The notes under the pieces were generated by a model. The model ran no database searches, had not been told where the DNA came from, and saw only the letters and a program-made list of their open reading frames with translations. Shown here one piece after another: positions 33,282 to 42,863 of a stretch of DNA of 64,000 nt. Every line of letters starts with the position of its first letter. Positions within the stretch are counted from its first letter, which is position 1. A program made the position numbers and the translations under genes. Source of the DNA: Alkalihalobacillus bogoriensis ATCC BAA-922 (GTDB lineage Bacteria; Bacillota; Bacilli; Bacillales; Bacillaceae_F); the NCBI RefSeq assembly GCF_000621445.1, contig NZ_KK211279.1, positions 305,587 to 369,586 of the forward strand, read 5' to 3'.

Positions 33282-35095
33282 TCAAGTCCTCCTGTGTCAA
33301 AAAAATCAGCAACAAAATCTTTTAAATAATTTTTGTCACTAATGACATCCGTCTGTTCAACTACACGGTCAATGAATTCATATATTTTTTGAGGCGGCAA
33401 TCCTTCAAATTGAGGTAACACATATAAAATAAGCGCTGATGTGAAATCATCATTATCTTGTGTATATTGGGCAATATCCTTTATTATCGCTGGACCTATT
33501 TTACGATACTGATTAATTAACTTCCATATAACCGTTAACACATCAACGTTTGGATAAGTATTCATATTCCAAGCCTCTACATATTGCTGGATTAAATCAA
33601 CTGTAATTTCTTTTGGAATACCAACAGGGATAAAAGCAAACCGTCGCATAAAAGCATAACTCATTTCATACAACGAAGCTTTATCGACCGTATTCATCGT
33701 TCCAATCATTCTCCAATCCTTTGGAATCACATATGTACTATCGTCTGTCTCCACGGTATTTATCTCTTTTTGTGGCTTCAATACGATAGAGCTTCCACTT
33801 TCTGACTCGAATGGGAGTGTAATGGTATCTCCTGTCAAAACAGAGAATAAAGGCCCGAACGCTTTATCAATATCAGCCCGATTAATTTCATCAATAATCA
33901 ACCACTTGTTTACAGGTTGATTCGACTGTTTCTCTTTAACACAGTTTAAGAAAATGCCTGGATTAAAGTACAAATCCCCATTATTATCCGGACGATAGCC
34001 ACCAATCGTTTCGTAGGTTGACCAATTGGATACTGCGGTAACCATGCTCCAATCAACCTGATACATTTCACATATTTTACTTGCTAGCTTCGATTTCCCT
34101 GTCCCTGGAGGTCCAGTTAAAATAATATGCTTGCCGTTTTTAATCGCAGTTTTAATTTGTTCAACAAGTAAGTCTAGCTCTTCAAACACTAGTCCTTCCT
34201 GAATATGCCCTACCCCTTCAAAATCAACAGTAGACATTGAATCTCCAGTTCCCTCTATTATTGCTGGAGTAACCTCTTCTTGTACTGTGTCACCTCGCCA
34301 TTTTTTTGCTATTTCTCTTGTTTCATAAAAATCAATTGGCTCACTCGGATATTCCTCTTGAAGAGTTTCTCGAATAAGATAAAGCTTCTCATCCATGTCT
34401 TTACTTGATGGGTCCGAAATATAGTCAGAAAATGCTTTTACAATTCTGCCTTTATGCCCCCAGCTTGCTATCCGTTCAAAATATTGCGGCAACAGCAAAT
34501 GAAGAAAAATATGTAACATCTGTACTCGTTTTCCTACTTGTCTCCGTGAATCGTCTGCTAGTCTTTTCAACTCTTTTTCATTATTCATAATTTCCTTTCG
34601 AGTAGCCAAAGACTGATTTTTCAATTTCTCTACGATTAAAAATAAAAACGAAACCTCAAAATATTTACTCGTATTATAAAAAGTTCCCGTTGCCCCAAGT
34701 CCATGTTTTAGCGCATTAAATATCGGTAAAGATTGATCCAAGTCAATCCCTTTCCAAGAAGCTATCATTTCTAGCTTTTTCATTTTAGTTGGGTAGCTAA
34801 TTGAGCCTTTATACGGAAACATATAATAAATAAACATGATTTCAATCGCTAATTTATAAACACTTTCGGATTCATTTTCCAACTGTTTTTTCAGTTTACT
34901 ATCAAAACTATCTCCTGATTCATTCGGATTCTCTACAAAAACAGCTTTAAACCTCTGTAAATTCTCATCTGACCAAACCGTTTCGCCATCCCAAATCAAT
35001 GACTTATCATCTAGTAAACATTCATCCTTCCACTTTTTCGCTGCATCATATATTTCTTTTCTATCATTTATTTCATTTTCATAAAATATTGCCAT
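33278..35095 (-). CDS. McrB-like AAA+ ATPase of a type IV-like restriction system
   Basis: A 605-residue protein with a C-terminal AAA+ motor: Walker A GPPGTGKS (328-335), Walker B WLIIDEINRADIDKAFG (about 398-413), sensor region DWRMIGTMNTVDKASLYEMS and arginine-rich AFMRRFAF. The first 300 residues are unlike the MspJI- or DUF3578-type DNA-recognition domains that I can name, so target recognition is unknown. The MNTxD motif and the coupled McrC-like gene support assignment to the McrBC family. Start ATG 35095 has a weak site; GGGGGTTG lies upstream. Confidence 0.85.
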   Translation of the reverse strand: MAIFYENEINDRKEIYDAAKKWKDECLLDDKSLIWDGETVWSDENLQRFKAVFVENPNESGDSFDSKLKKQLENESESVYKLAIEIMFIYYMFPYKGSISYPTKMKKLEMIASWKGIDLDQSLPIFNALKHGLGATGTFYNTSKYFEVSFLFLIVEKLKNQSLATRKEIMNNEKELKRLADDSRRQVGKRVQMLHIFLHLLLPQYFERIASWGHKGRIVKAFSDYISDPSSKDMDEKLYLIRETLQEEYPSEPIDFYETREIAKKWRGDTVQEEVTPAIIEGTGDSMSTVDFEGVGHIQEGLVFEELDLLVEQIKTAIKNGKHIILTGPPGTGKSKLASKICEMYQVDWSMVTAVSNWSTYETIGGYRPDNNGDLYFNPGIFLNCVKEKQSNQPVNKWLIIDEINRADIDKAFGPLFSVLTGDTITLPFESESGSSIVLKPQKEINTVETDDSTYVIPKDWRMIGTMNTVDKASLYEMSYAFMRRFAFIPVGIPKEITVDLIQQYVEAWNMNTYPNVDVLTVIWKLINQYRKIGPAIIKDIAQYTQDNDDFTSALILYVLPQFEGLPPQKIYEFIDRVVEQTDVISDKNYLKDFVADFFDTGGLE

Positions 35096-35194
35096 GAAAC
35101 AACCCCCGCTTTTATGTATTTCTTATCATATTATATCTTTTAATAAGCAATAGCGGTATGATGAACAACCAACACATCACATATCTCATTTTTG

Positions 35195-35390
35195 CGGTCA
35201 GAGCAGCCGTTATTTGTGAACATGATAGGGGTTTCCGTTTTTTAGCGGCCACAGGAGCGCTTATTTGCGCAAAAGCCACTTTATTCCTAGCGATATATGA
35301 TGATTAACTGCTCCTGTGTCCGCCAACGTTCCAAAACGCTAGCCATGTTCACAGATAACGGTTTTCATGGCCGCTTACTTCCCATAAACA
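35195..35390. repeat. Diverged nested palindrome related in design to family B
   Basis: Outer arms CCGTTATTTGTGAACATG and CATGTTCACAGATAACGG (17 of 18 pair) with GCGGTCA/TGGCCGC outside; inner arms CACAGGAGC and GCTCCTGTG. It has the same size and double-palindrome design as family B and shares the CGTTATTTG core, but the arms have different sequences. Confidence 0.7.
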
Positions 35391-35391
35391 A

Positions 35392-35575
35392 TAAGAAAAA
35401 TGCGGAGCGTCTTTTCGTTTCAAGCGAAGTGCGGATCCCTGCTTTTTTTACAGTGAACCCCAAGTGATCTTCTTTTGGTGAAACGAGCAGGTGCGCAGCC
35501 TTCACTCTTCTAGAATAAGCTTTCAAAGCTTCGCTGCTAGACCAAAAATTTTATGCTTTTTACAGTTTAAAAAAC
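35392..35575 (+). repeat. Family A interspersed repeat, copy 3
   Basis: A more diverged copy (CCCTGCTTTTTTTACAGTG; hairpin CCCCAAG/CTTTTGG) in the same orientation. Its end runs into the T-tract of the terminator of the helicase gene. Confidence 0.82.
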
Positions 35576-35596
35576 CTTCGTTTTTCAACGAAGGCT
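35567..35596 (-). terminator. Terminator of the helicase-nuclease gene
   Basis: Minus strand CCTTCGTT/AACGAAGG with a four-base loop followed by TTTTTT, eight bases past the stop. Confidence 0.85.
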
Positions 35597-35603
35597 CTAA
35601 TTT

Positions 35604-38600
35604 CTATTTCTTTTTCACCAACTCTTTCACTCTTTGGTCAATTCTTTCTATTTCTGCATTTTGGTTTCGCCACCAGTTGCGGCTCCATATTCGTTCAATT
35701 GTCCAGCCGCGACTTTCAAGGAATTTTTGCCGGTAGACATCTCTTTCTTTTGCATTTTGAGAACTATGATACATAGCACCATCACATTCTATTCCTAGAA
35801 TATATCTCGAGGAATCTTCTGGGTGCACGATTGCCATATCGATTCGATAGCCGGACATTCCGACTTGAGTTGTGACTTCATACCCTAAATTTCTTAATTG
35901 ATTGTATACTTGCTCTTCAAAATTAGAATCAAATTGCAACTCTTGTTTTTTCACATGGGTCGTCACTGTCTCATTCAGTTCTTGGATGACTGACTCAATT
36001 ACTTCGATGTTCGATTCGGCTACTGCTTTAGCATACTTCAAGTATGACTTGAAAATTTTCGGACCTAATTCTGCTGTGTTCGTCACATTGAGTTGTTCTG
36101 GTTCAATACTTGATACGACAACAATCCCCTCTTTTGCTCGAGTAACGGCCACATTTAACCTATTTTCTCCCCCTTTTTGATTCAGAGAGCCAAAACGATT
36201 ATACACCTTTCCTTCTTCGTTCTTCGCATATCCGATCGAGAAGAGAATAATGTCTCGCTCATCCCCTTGAACATTTTCAATATTTTTAACAAACACTCGT
36301 TCATCTAGTTCTTGGGACATAACTTGTTGATAGATGACATTAAATTCTTCATCTTCTTCCGTTCGTTTCTCAATCATATCTAGTATTTTTCCTTGTTGTT
36401 TCGCATTAAAGGTAATAATTCCGACTGTTTTCTTCGGTTGATTAATTAAAATGTCTTTAAGTTGCCCTACGACTTCAAGTGCTTCTACCTCGTTAGATTG
36501 ATTTATCCAATACCCGTCTACTTTCTTCCACTGTATTGCTGATGGGGTTCTGTATTTATTGACGTTCGGCGCAATTTGAATATGTCCGTTATAAAACGCA
36601 TGGTTTGAAAAGTTAATTAACTCCTCATATTTTGACCGATAATGCCACTGTAAAATTTTCTCCGGAAATCTTCTTTTCGCCAGATTTAACAAGCTAACCG
36701 AATCGTCTGTTTCAAATTCCGGTTCATCGTCGTCATCATCATTGCTTGAAATACTCCCCATAAATGTTGTTGAAGGTGGCAATTGTTTCTCATCACCAGC
36801 AACAATGACTTGTCTTGCTCGATACACAGAAGGAATTCCACTCTCCACTGTACATTGGGATGCCTCATCAAAAATGACTAAATCAAATAACCCTTCTTCA
36901 AGCGGAAAAATAGCTGACACTATTTCTGGTGAAGCAAGCCAAACAGGAAGGATATCGACCAAACCATAACTAGCGAACTCATTAACAAGTTTTCTTAATG
37001 ACCAAATCATTCGCTTCTTTCCTACTTGGTGCTTTAAATCTCTTATTCTCTTTGTATGGGTAGCTTGAGCTTTTTCCACACTTTCCGTTAACTTATGGAT
37101 AATATATTCGGTAGCCACTTTTCTTTTTTCCTCAATCAATAACGCAAAGGCAGCTCGAATCCGCTGAAATTCATTTGTCGATACTTTTTGAACTTGAGGA
37201 TATTTTTTTTCGGTTTCGTCAATCCACTGAACATAAGCAGAATTTCGAAATAAATCCACCCAAAAGTCCGGCAATGACATGTCCGTGTTGTTTTCTTTTT
37301 CTTGTAACTTGCCGATAACGCCGCGCACTTGCTCTGTTGTTCGAGAAAAATAACCATCCATCTGTTGCAATTCTTCAAAATCACTGTGGATCGACTCAAG
37401 AATTTGATTTAATTCTTTAACCGGAATATCCCCTTCTGATATTCTCGTTTTGAAATAGGAGATTTGTTCATTTGCCAAATATTTTGATAGCTTTTCCACT
37501 TCCTCAGACATGGCCTTCGTTTCTTTCCCTAAGTTGTGCATGATAATCAGAGACTGCTTCACTTTTAACCACTCTGTAGAATTTACACCTTTAAAGTTCT
37601 CCCCATCCAACAACTCATTGATTATGGTTTTCCCAGAAAACGTGGTCCACCACCATAGCCGTAATCCTTGAAGTGTCCGTTGATTCGTATCATCTAAGTC
37701 TGGATACACTTTATCCAACTTATTCTCGACCAACCATGTATAAGCGGGCGTTATCTTTTCTTGATCTAATGATTCGAGATAGTCGACAGCTTTTTCCGCT
37801 CGAGCAATGACCGCATTTAGTAACTCTATCGCTTGTAATTTATCTTTCATCACGAAGTTCGAAAAGCTTTTCCGCTTTTTCAAAGGATAATCCTCATGCC
37901 CAAAGCGAGCAAACCACTCGCCATATGTATAAACACGTTCAGAGATTTCATCTAACCCATCTTTATCTAAGTCGGATAAGACAGAAGATAACTCAATAAT
38001 TTGCGTCGTATTTTCAACAGAATTAGCTAAGCCATATAAATCATATAGTCTGAGCCCAAACGGTTGCTTTTCATAAAGAGCCTTAGCAATACTGTTTAAG
38101 AGCTCCTCATGATTTTGCAGTTTTATCGATGTCGTTGTTAAAATCTCTACCGATTCTTGATGGGTGATTTCACTTTGCTCAATTACAGACGCTAATTTTG
38201 CATAAAGTACTTTCCGGTCAAATTTTTCATCATGAACAAGTGCTACATGATTACTCACCCCTAAGCTATCTAACCGCTGATAAACAACGTCTAACGCAGC
38301 ACGTTTCTCACAAACGACTAAGATTTTTTTCCCTTGTTTTACCCCATCGGTAATTAAATTAACGATAACTTGCGATTTCCCTGTTCCCGGTGGTCCATGC
38401 ACAACAAGTCCTTTTCTATAATACGCTTCTTTCAAAATCTCTTCTTGAGATCCATCTGCAGGTAATAAATTTAATAGTTCAATGTTCTCTTCCTTTACTT
38501 CCAGTGATTCTTCCTCATCTGTTTCTGTGTCTACGTCCGTTGAAGTCGAATCGATTAACTCACCAGCAAGTGAAAGATTATCACCATTCTCATTTTTTTC

Positions 38601-39338
38601 AATTAGTAATTCATAATCTCTTACTAAAGACGTATTCCCTTGAGGAAAATGCCCAATGACTGCATTTTCTACTAACGTTATGTTCGCGTTCTCGGGTATG
38701 TCATCTGCCGTATATTGCTTTAATTTCGACATTCCTTCTTGATTATATTGGACTGATATTTCATACTCTTTTAAGAAGCTTAGCCAAGTTTCAAAGTCCA
38801 AAGACGTCGCTAAACTCGCGCCCTTTTCAAAGAATTCTTCAGTAAACCGTAAATCATTGTACTTTTTAAACGCAAGAAACAATGTCCTATTTAACTGGGG
38901 TTCCCCTTCATCTAAACTCAACACCCATCTTTGGCTATTCACTTTAATCCGCTCAAGTCTCAAAGGATATAAGAAAAGTGGAGCTTGAAAAAAAGTCCCG
39001 TCTTGAAGTGTACCGGATAAGAACGGATAGCCAAGATAAAAATCGTGAATTCCTTTCTCTTCTTCAATGCTCTTTATATTCCGAGAAAGATTCGTTAGTT
39101 TCTTAGCGAGTGCGAGCGAGTCATCATTATCAATGGAAGGCTTTAGTATCGTAATATTTGATTTTGTTTGCTTCACAATTTTTTCTACAATTTCCGAAAC
39201 ATTGATTTCTTCTGCAAGCTTATCCAACTCAGTTAGGTCAAAACTCCACTTATTATAAAGCTTTAACAACCGAATCGACCGATTACGCTTATTTATATTG
39301 TTAAGCTTATCCCTCATATGTACTAACTGTTCTTTCAT
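35604..39338 (-). CDS. DUF4011-type SF1 helicase fused to an MTES_1575/Vsr-like nuclease (putative defence protein)
   Basis: A 1244-residue protein. Residues 1-270 match the N-terminal region of DUF4011-type helicases. Walker A HGPPGTGKSQVIVNL is at about 314-328, Walker B FDLVIFDEASQCT near 885, the GDEKQLPPST motif follows, and SF1 motifs V-VI are GSLNQKGGENRLNVAVTRAKE. The C-terminal 110 residues form a restriction-like nuclease: YRIDMAIVHP, LGIECDGAMYH, then SRGWTIERIWSRNWW, the pattern of the REase_MTES_1575 fold. From memory, this helicase-nuclease architecture resembles the single-gene Hhe defence proteins. It forms its own transcription unit next to the McrBC-like genes. Confidence 0.85.
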   Translation of the reverse strand: MKEQLVHMRDKLNNINKRNRSIRLLKLYNKWSFDLTELDKLAEEINVSEIVEKIVKQTKSNITILKPSIDNDDSLALAKKLTNLSRNIKSIEEEKGIHDFYLGYPFLSGTLQDGTFFQAPLFLYPLRLERIKVNSQRWVLSLDEGEPQLNRTLFLAFKKYNDLRFTEEFFEKGASLATSLDFETWLSFLKEYEISVQYNQEGMSKLKQYTADDIPENANITLVENAVIGHFPQGNTSLVRDYELLIEKNENGDNLSLAGELIDSTSTDVDTETDEEESLEVKEENIELLNLLPADGSQEEILKEAYYRKGLVVHGPPGTGKSQVIVNLITDGVKQGKKILVVCEKRAALDVVYQRLDSLGVSNHVALVHDEKFDRKVLYAKLASVIEQSEITHQESVEILTTTSIKLQNHEELLNSIAKALYEKQPFGLRLYDLYGLANSVENTTQIIELSSVLSDLDKDGLDEISERVYTYGEWFARFGHEDYPLKKRKSFSNFVMKDKLQAIELLNAVIARAEKAVDYLESLDQEKITPAYTWLVENKLDKVYPDLDDTNQRTLQGLRLWWWTTFSGKTIINELLDGENFKGVNSTEWLKVKQSLIIMHNLGKETKAMSEEVEKLSKYLANEQISYFKTRISEGDIPVKELNQILESIHSDFEELQQMDGYFSRTTEQVRGVIGKLQEKENNTDMSLPDFWVDLFRNSAYVQWIDETEKKYPQVQKVSTNEFQRIRAAFALLIEEKRKVATEYIIHKLTESVEKAQATHTKRIRDLKHQVGKKRMIWSLRKLVNEFASYGLVDILPVWLASPEIVSAIFPLEEGLFDLVIFDEASQCTVESGIPSVYRARQVIVAGDEKQLPPSTTFMGSISSNDDDDDEPEFETDDSVSLLNLAKRRFPEKILQWHYRSKYEELINFSNHAFYNGHIQIAPNVNKYRTPSAIQWKKVDGYWINQSNEVEALEVVGQLKDILINQPKKTVGIITFNAKQQGKILDMIEKRTEEDEEFNVIYQQVMSQELDERVFVKNIENVQGDERDIILFSIGYAKNEEGKVYNRFGSLNQKGGENRLNVAVTRAKEGIVVVSSIEPEQLNVTNTAELGPKIFKSYLKYAKAVAESNIEVIESVIQELNETVTTHVKKQELQFDSNFEEQVYNQLRNLGYEVTTQVGMSGYRIDMAIVHPEDSSRYILGIECDGAMYHSSQNAKERDVYRQKFLESRGWTIERIWSRNWWRNQNAEIERIDQRVKELVKKK

Positions 39339-39810
39339 GCTTCTACCTCTTTCATATATTAATACGTTACTGATGAGTACTTAGAAATTACAGATGTTAT
39401 GACCCTGTTATTTAACAAGGTCATCTATTATACAGATGACTTCCATAACCATAGAAGCTTGTAAAATTAGTTATTTTATTCCATCTTTCACCACATTAGT
39501 ATTATATCAGACATTTTTTTCAACTGAAATTATTTATACAGCAATCTAGCAAATGCTTAAGGTTATCATGACTATATGTGCCAAACGTAGTTCTTAACGA
39601 CAGTTTGTCTACTAAAATAATGATTTTGTAACAAGCAATTCATATTTGATAGCCGTCTACAACTATTTATGTGTATAATTGAATTTGGAATAATCTGTAT
39701 ATATGAAAATGTTGATGAGTAGCGCAGAACTGCTATCGCTTATTGTAGTAATAGGCAGGATAATAGGAGACGATAGACAACTCGATGATTATGAAACGAG
39801 GGGAAATAGT
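39339..39810. other. Intergenic between divergent genes
   Basis: About 470 bases between the helicase gene and the hydrolase gene, AT-rich. It must hold both promoters, but none is clear enough to place. A plus-strand extension upstream of 39811 has no ribosome site and poor composition. Confidence 0.5.
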
Positions 39811-40686
39811 ATGAGTATATACAAATCAACTGATAGTGAGAAGATGATGTTGGAACTATATCACTCCCAGGTTAGAGGCTTAGGGATAGACTATGAAGAT
39901 TTATATGTGAACACAAGGTATGGAGAAACTCATGTTTTAAAAATGGGAAACCCTAATGCTAAGCCTGTAATTCTTTTTCACGGGGGAAATAGTACTTCTG
40001 CTTTTTCATTAAGCAAAAACTTACACTTATTTAAAGACTATTTAGTTTATGCTCCTGATACAATCGGACACCCTGGAAAAAGTGTTCAAAACGTTTTATC
40101 ATCAAATACACTTGATTACGGATTTTGGGCTTCTGATGTGATCGGTTCGTTAGGATATAAAGAAATCATTTGCATTGGGGAGTCCTTTGGTGGGGGAATT
40201 TTAGCAAAACTTATGTGTACTTCACCAGATAGAATATCTAAAGCAATTCTACTTGTGCCTGCAGGGATATACAACGCTTCAAAATATAAACTGATCGTGA
40301 GTATGGGTATACCAATGCTTATGTATTTATTAACTAAAAAAGAAAAGTGGTTTAGAAAAGCATTTTTACCCATGGCCTCTTTAAATGAATCTATCGATAA
40401 TGAAACGCTACAAATGATCCGAACCACCTTTCATCATGTCAAAGTAAATCCAAATATGCCTTCAAATGTAAAGGCTACTGAAATGAGAAAGTACAACTCA
40501 CCTACATTACTATTTGCTGGAGAAAAAGATGTTTTGTTTCCAGGCGAAAAGGTGATTAAACGAGCTAACGATATTATTCCAAATGTTGAAGGACACCTTC
40601 TGAAAAATTGTGGTCATTTATACTTCACATCAGCGGAAAGGCGGCAATACATTAGTCAAGTAGTGAATGATTTTTTATCTAACTAA
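39811..40686 (+). CDS. Alpha/beta hydrolase
   Basis: A 291-residue cytoplasmic hydrolase. Features in order: ILFHGGNSTSAFS (oxyanion region), YAPDTIGHPGKS, nucleophile elbow GESFGGG (Ser near residue 122), acid in FAGEKDVLFPGE and catalytic His in NCGHLYFTS. It resembles carboxylesterase-type proteins annotated as proline iminopeptidase-like; substrate unknown. Start ATG 39811 follows GAGGGG. It lies inside the defence island on the opposite strand. Confidence 0.8.
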   Translation: MSIYKSTDSEKMMLELYHSQVRGLGIDYEDLYVNTRYGETHVLKMGNPNAKPVILFHGGNSTSAFSLSKNLHLFKDYLVYAPDTIGHPGKSVQNVLSSNTLDYGFWASDVIGSLGYKEIICIGESFGGGILAKLMCTSPDRISKAILLVPAGIYNASKYKLIVSMGIPMLMYLLTKKEKWFRKAFLPMASLNESIDNETLQMIRTTFHHVKVNPNMPSNVKATEMRKYNSPTLLFAGEKDVLFPGEKVIKRANDIIPNVEGHLLKNCGHLYFTSAERRQYISQVVNDFLSN

Positions 40687-40820
40687 TTGTTAATCTAATT
40701 CAATGGGTAGCTTCATTGTATAATAGATTTCAAAGGTTGTTCATCAGTAATTTCAAACCATATTGCAATTTTTTTAAAAGTATTGTTTCCAAGGTTAATA
40801 AAAAGAAGGAGAATCGTGAT

Positions 40821-41174
40821 ATGTATTTACTCATATTCACCATCATGTATTGTGTAATAACACACGTAATGAAAATAGACTTTGGATTTGCGCTCGGAAT
40901 CTATACAATAGGTCTAGCTTTAATCAAAGGATGGCGTACGAAAGAATTAAGAGATGTCTTTAATTTCAGAAATACGAAAGAACTTATTGAAAGATATACA
41001 TGGAAAGATTCTTTATTTGAGTATTTGTGTTTATTCTTAGTTTTCTTAAACTCACTTTTACTCGGTGGTATGTCGTATACAATTATTGAATATATCTGGG
41101 TTTTCTTTCTTGTTGCAGCTGTATATCGATTTATATTTTGGGGTATAACACATGCCATAAGGAATGGAAACTAA
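40821..41174 (+). CDS. Membrane protein, unknown
   Basis: A 117-residue protein with three to four membrane helices (about 2-20, 21-35, 68-90, 92-112). A cytoplasmic loop (RTKELRDVFNFRNTKELIERY) separates the pairs. Start ATG 40821 follows AAGGAG at the right spacing; codons further upstream lack a site. It follows the hydrolase gene on the same strand, and the two may form an operon. Function not recognised. Confidence 0.65.
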   Translation: MYLLIFTIMYCVITHVMKIDFGFALGIYTIGLALIKGWRTKELRDVFNFRNTKELIERYTWKDSLFEYLCLFLVFLNSLLLGGMSYTIIEYIWVFFLVAAVYRFIFWGITHAIRNGN

Positions 41175-41268
41175 CTTTATAGCACAATGGCCAATGTTCG
41201 AAAATAAGGTAGTTTTTTTAAACCCGTTCTATTTTGTCTTACCTATCTGCTAAGGTCCTTAGTAGAAA

Positions 41269-41305
41269 AGACGAAAACCAGCAATGATTGCTCGGTTTCC
41301 GTCTT
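41269..41305 (-). terminator. Terminator between convergent genes
   Basis: AAGACG, AAACC and GCAAT pair with ATTGC, GGTTT and CGTCTT; the minus strand ends TTTTC. It follows the COG2958-like gene. Confidence 0.75.
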
Positions 41306-41345
41306 GATGATGCTACGCTTATAGAAATAGTCGCCTTCATTCTGT

Positions 41346-42413
41346 TTAGTTGTTCCTATCGAGGATAATTTTAATATGATTAATATCCAAATTAAATTCC
41401 TTAATCAGAGCTTTTACATTATTGATAATCCTTTGTGCACTTAAGTTTACTTCAATGAACAAATTCGCTTCTTCCAGTAAATAAGCTACACGCAAATTTT
41501 TATCAGAAGTTGAAAAGAAGTCTCTATTTCGCCCCGTTAATTTCGTTTGCTTTAATTGTGTTAAATCTTTTTCAGCTAAGTATTTACAGAAGGTAATATA
41601 GACTTGCTTCCAGCTCTGCGCTTCAAATTCCTCATTGTAAATAACCATTCTTTTTGGTTTCTTACCAGTTACGTTTATACACCAATCCATAACTTCCTCA
41701 TTTCCCAGTGATGTTCCTACATCAGGTTTAGAGGTCGGTTGAACCGTTTGTTTATCCACATCTTCCACACTAGTCAAAACTTCTTTTAATTCTTCTAATG
41801 TTTTCACTTCATCTAGATTATAATTAACTGGACGATTTATTTTTACCGCACGCTCTACATCAGCTAAAAAGTCTTTAAAATCCTTATTAATTTCAAACAG
41901 GTTGTTTACTGTATCTCCATCAATTTCTTCTTTTCTTTTCGCAGTAGAAACTAATTTAGAAGTTGTCGGCTCATCCAAATTAAGCTTTATGATTCCAATT
42001 CCAAATGAATTCGACAGTCGATTCATCTTTTGTACTAATTTTGTGTTTGTCGTATCTATTTCCACAGCCACTAAATATCCTTCATTTGCCCAACTTGAAT
42101 TCGAAACAGCTTGGAAAAACACTTCACGCAAATTGGACATCGTAATTTCCTTTTTTAATTCAAATGAATATAAAATGACTTTTGGTACATTGTATTGTTC
42201 CGCTAACGAGACAACTTTTTCACTCCAGTCAGAAGTCGTTAAACTATATCCAACCATATCAGGGTGAATCCACTCATTCTCTCCCTTTGTTGAATTTATT
42301 GACCTCTCCTGATAAATTGTCTTCGCAGCTATACCTAATGAATGATTTAAGTAATAATTTAAAAATGGGTGCAATTCTCTTTCATGAAGGTTATCTAAAA
42401 AGTGTTTGTTCAT
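41346..42413 (-). CDS. COG2958/HrgA-like protein of the restriction island
   Basis: A 355-residue soluble protein. The N-terminal block ELHPFLNYYLNH, KTIYQERS and GENEWIHPDMVG matches the conserved region of COG2958-type proteins, including HrgA, found beside restriction-modification genes. After it comes an alternating strand-helix region (VILYSFELKKE, GYLVAVEIDTT) that might be a restriction-like fold, though I cannot point to catalytic residues with confidence. The C-terminal third (VMDWCINVTGKKPKRMVI and the residues after it) looks like a separate domain with low-pI character. Start ATG 42413 follows GGTGA. Its role in defence is inferred from neighbours. Confidence 0.6.
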   Translation of the reverse strand: MNKHFLDNLHERELHPFLNYYLNHSLGIAAKTIYQERSINSTKGENEWIHPDMVGYSLTTSDWSEKVVSLAEQYNVPKVILYSFELKKEITMSNLREVFFQAVSNSSWANEGYLVAVEIDTTNTKLVQKMNRLSNSFGIGIIKLNLDEPTTSKLVSTAKRKEEIDGDTVNNLFEINKDFKDFLADVERAVKINRPVNYNLDEVKTLEELKEVLTSVEDVDKQTVQPTSKPDVGTSLGNEEVMDWCINVTGKKPKRMVIYNEEFEAQSWKQVYITFCKYLAEKDLTQLKQTKLTGRNRDFFSTSDKNLRVAYLLEEANLFIEVNLSAQRIINNVKALIKEFNLDINHIKIILDRNN

Positions 42414-42544
42414 TACTATCACCAATCTACTCAGTTGTTTTTTATCGTTTACCTTATTTTGTCCATAGAAACAGTATGACTAAAAACGTAGAGAATAACC
42501 TTCCTTATTTAGAAAAACTAATACTTATTTCAGACGAAACCCCA

Positions 42545-42806
42545 TCATTCCACATGCTCTATTAACCATGTAAGTTCTGAATTAGTTAACGTCTCTTTAT
42601 ATATCTGATTCACTAACCACAAACCGCTTTCCCTAAATTTTTTTTTGGGGAGAATATGAACCAAGCCAATCTTGTGACGGGCAACACTCTTGGCATATGG
42701 ATACAGTAGAGATTATTCTTGCTTCGAAGTAGAGACGTTCTTCTTTCGTTTCAATGGGAAGAATAGAAAAAGAAAAGTTTCGCTGGATGTAATCACTTAT
42801 CTGTAA
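42545..42806 (-). pseudogene. Remnant of a GIY-YIG-type nuclease family protein (C-terminal part)
   Basis: An open frame reads DYIQRNFSFSILPIETKEER, then RIISTVSICQECCPSQDWLG, until a run of nine A; dropping one A continues FRESGLWLVNQIYKETLTNS and ELTWLIEHVE to a TGA at 42545. The composite looks like the C-terminal region of GIY-YIG nuclease family proteins (ECxPSxNWLG, RESGLWxV patterns, from memory). The N-terminal nuclease motif is absent; upstream sequence is stop-rich up to the Mrr-type gene. It is a truncated and frameshifted relic in the restriction island. Confidence 0.55.
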
Positions 42807-42863
42807 TTATCTCTTAATTATAGTATATCGTATTTTAATAATTATAAAATGCAAACAAGTTTT

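Noticed and set aside
42182-42565. 127-codon plus-strand ORF
   Set aside because: Antisense to the COG2958-like gene and to the GIY-YIG remnant; composition follows the antisense pattern.
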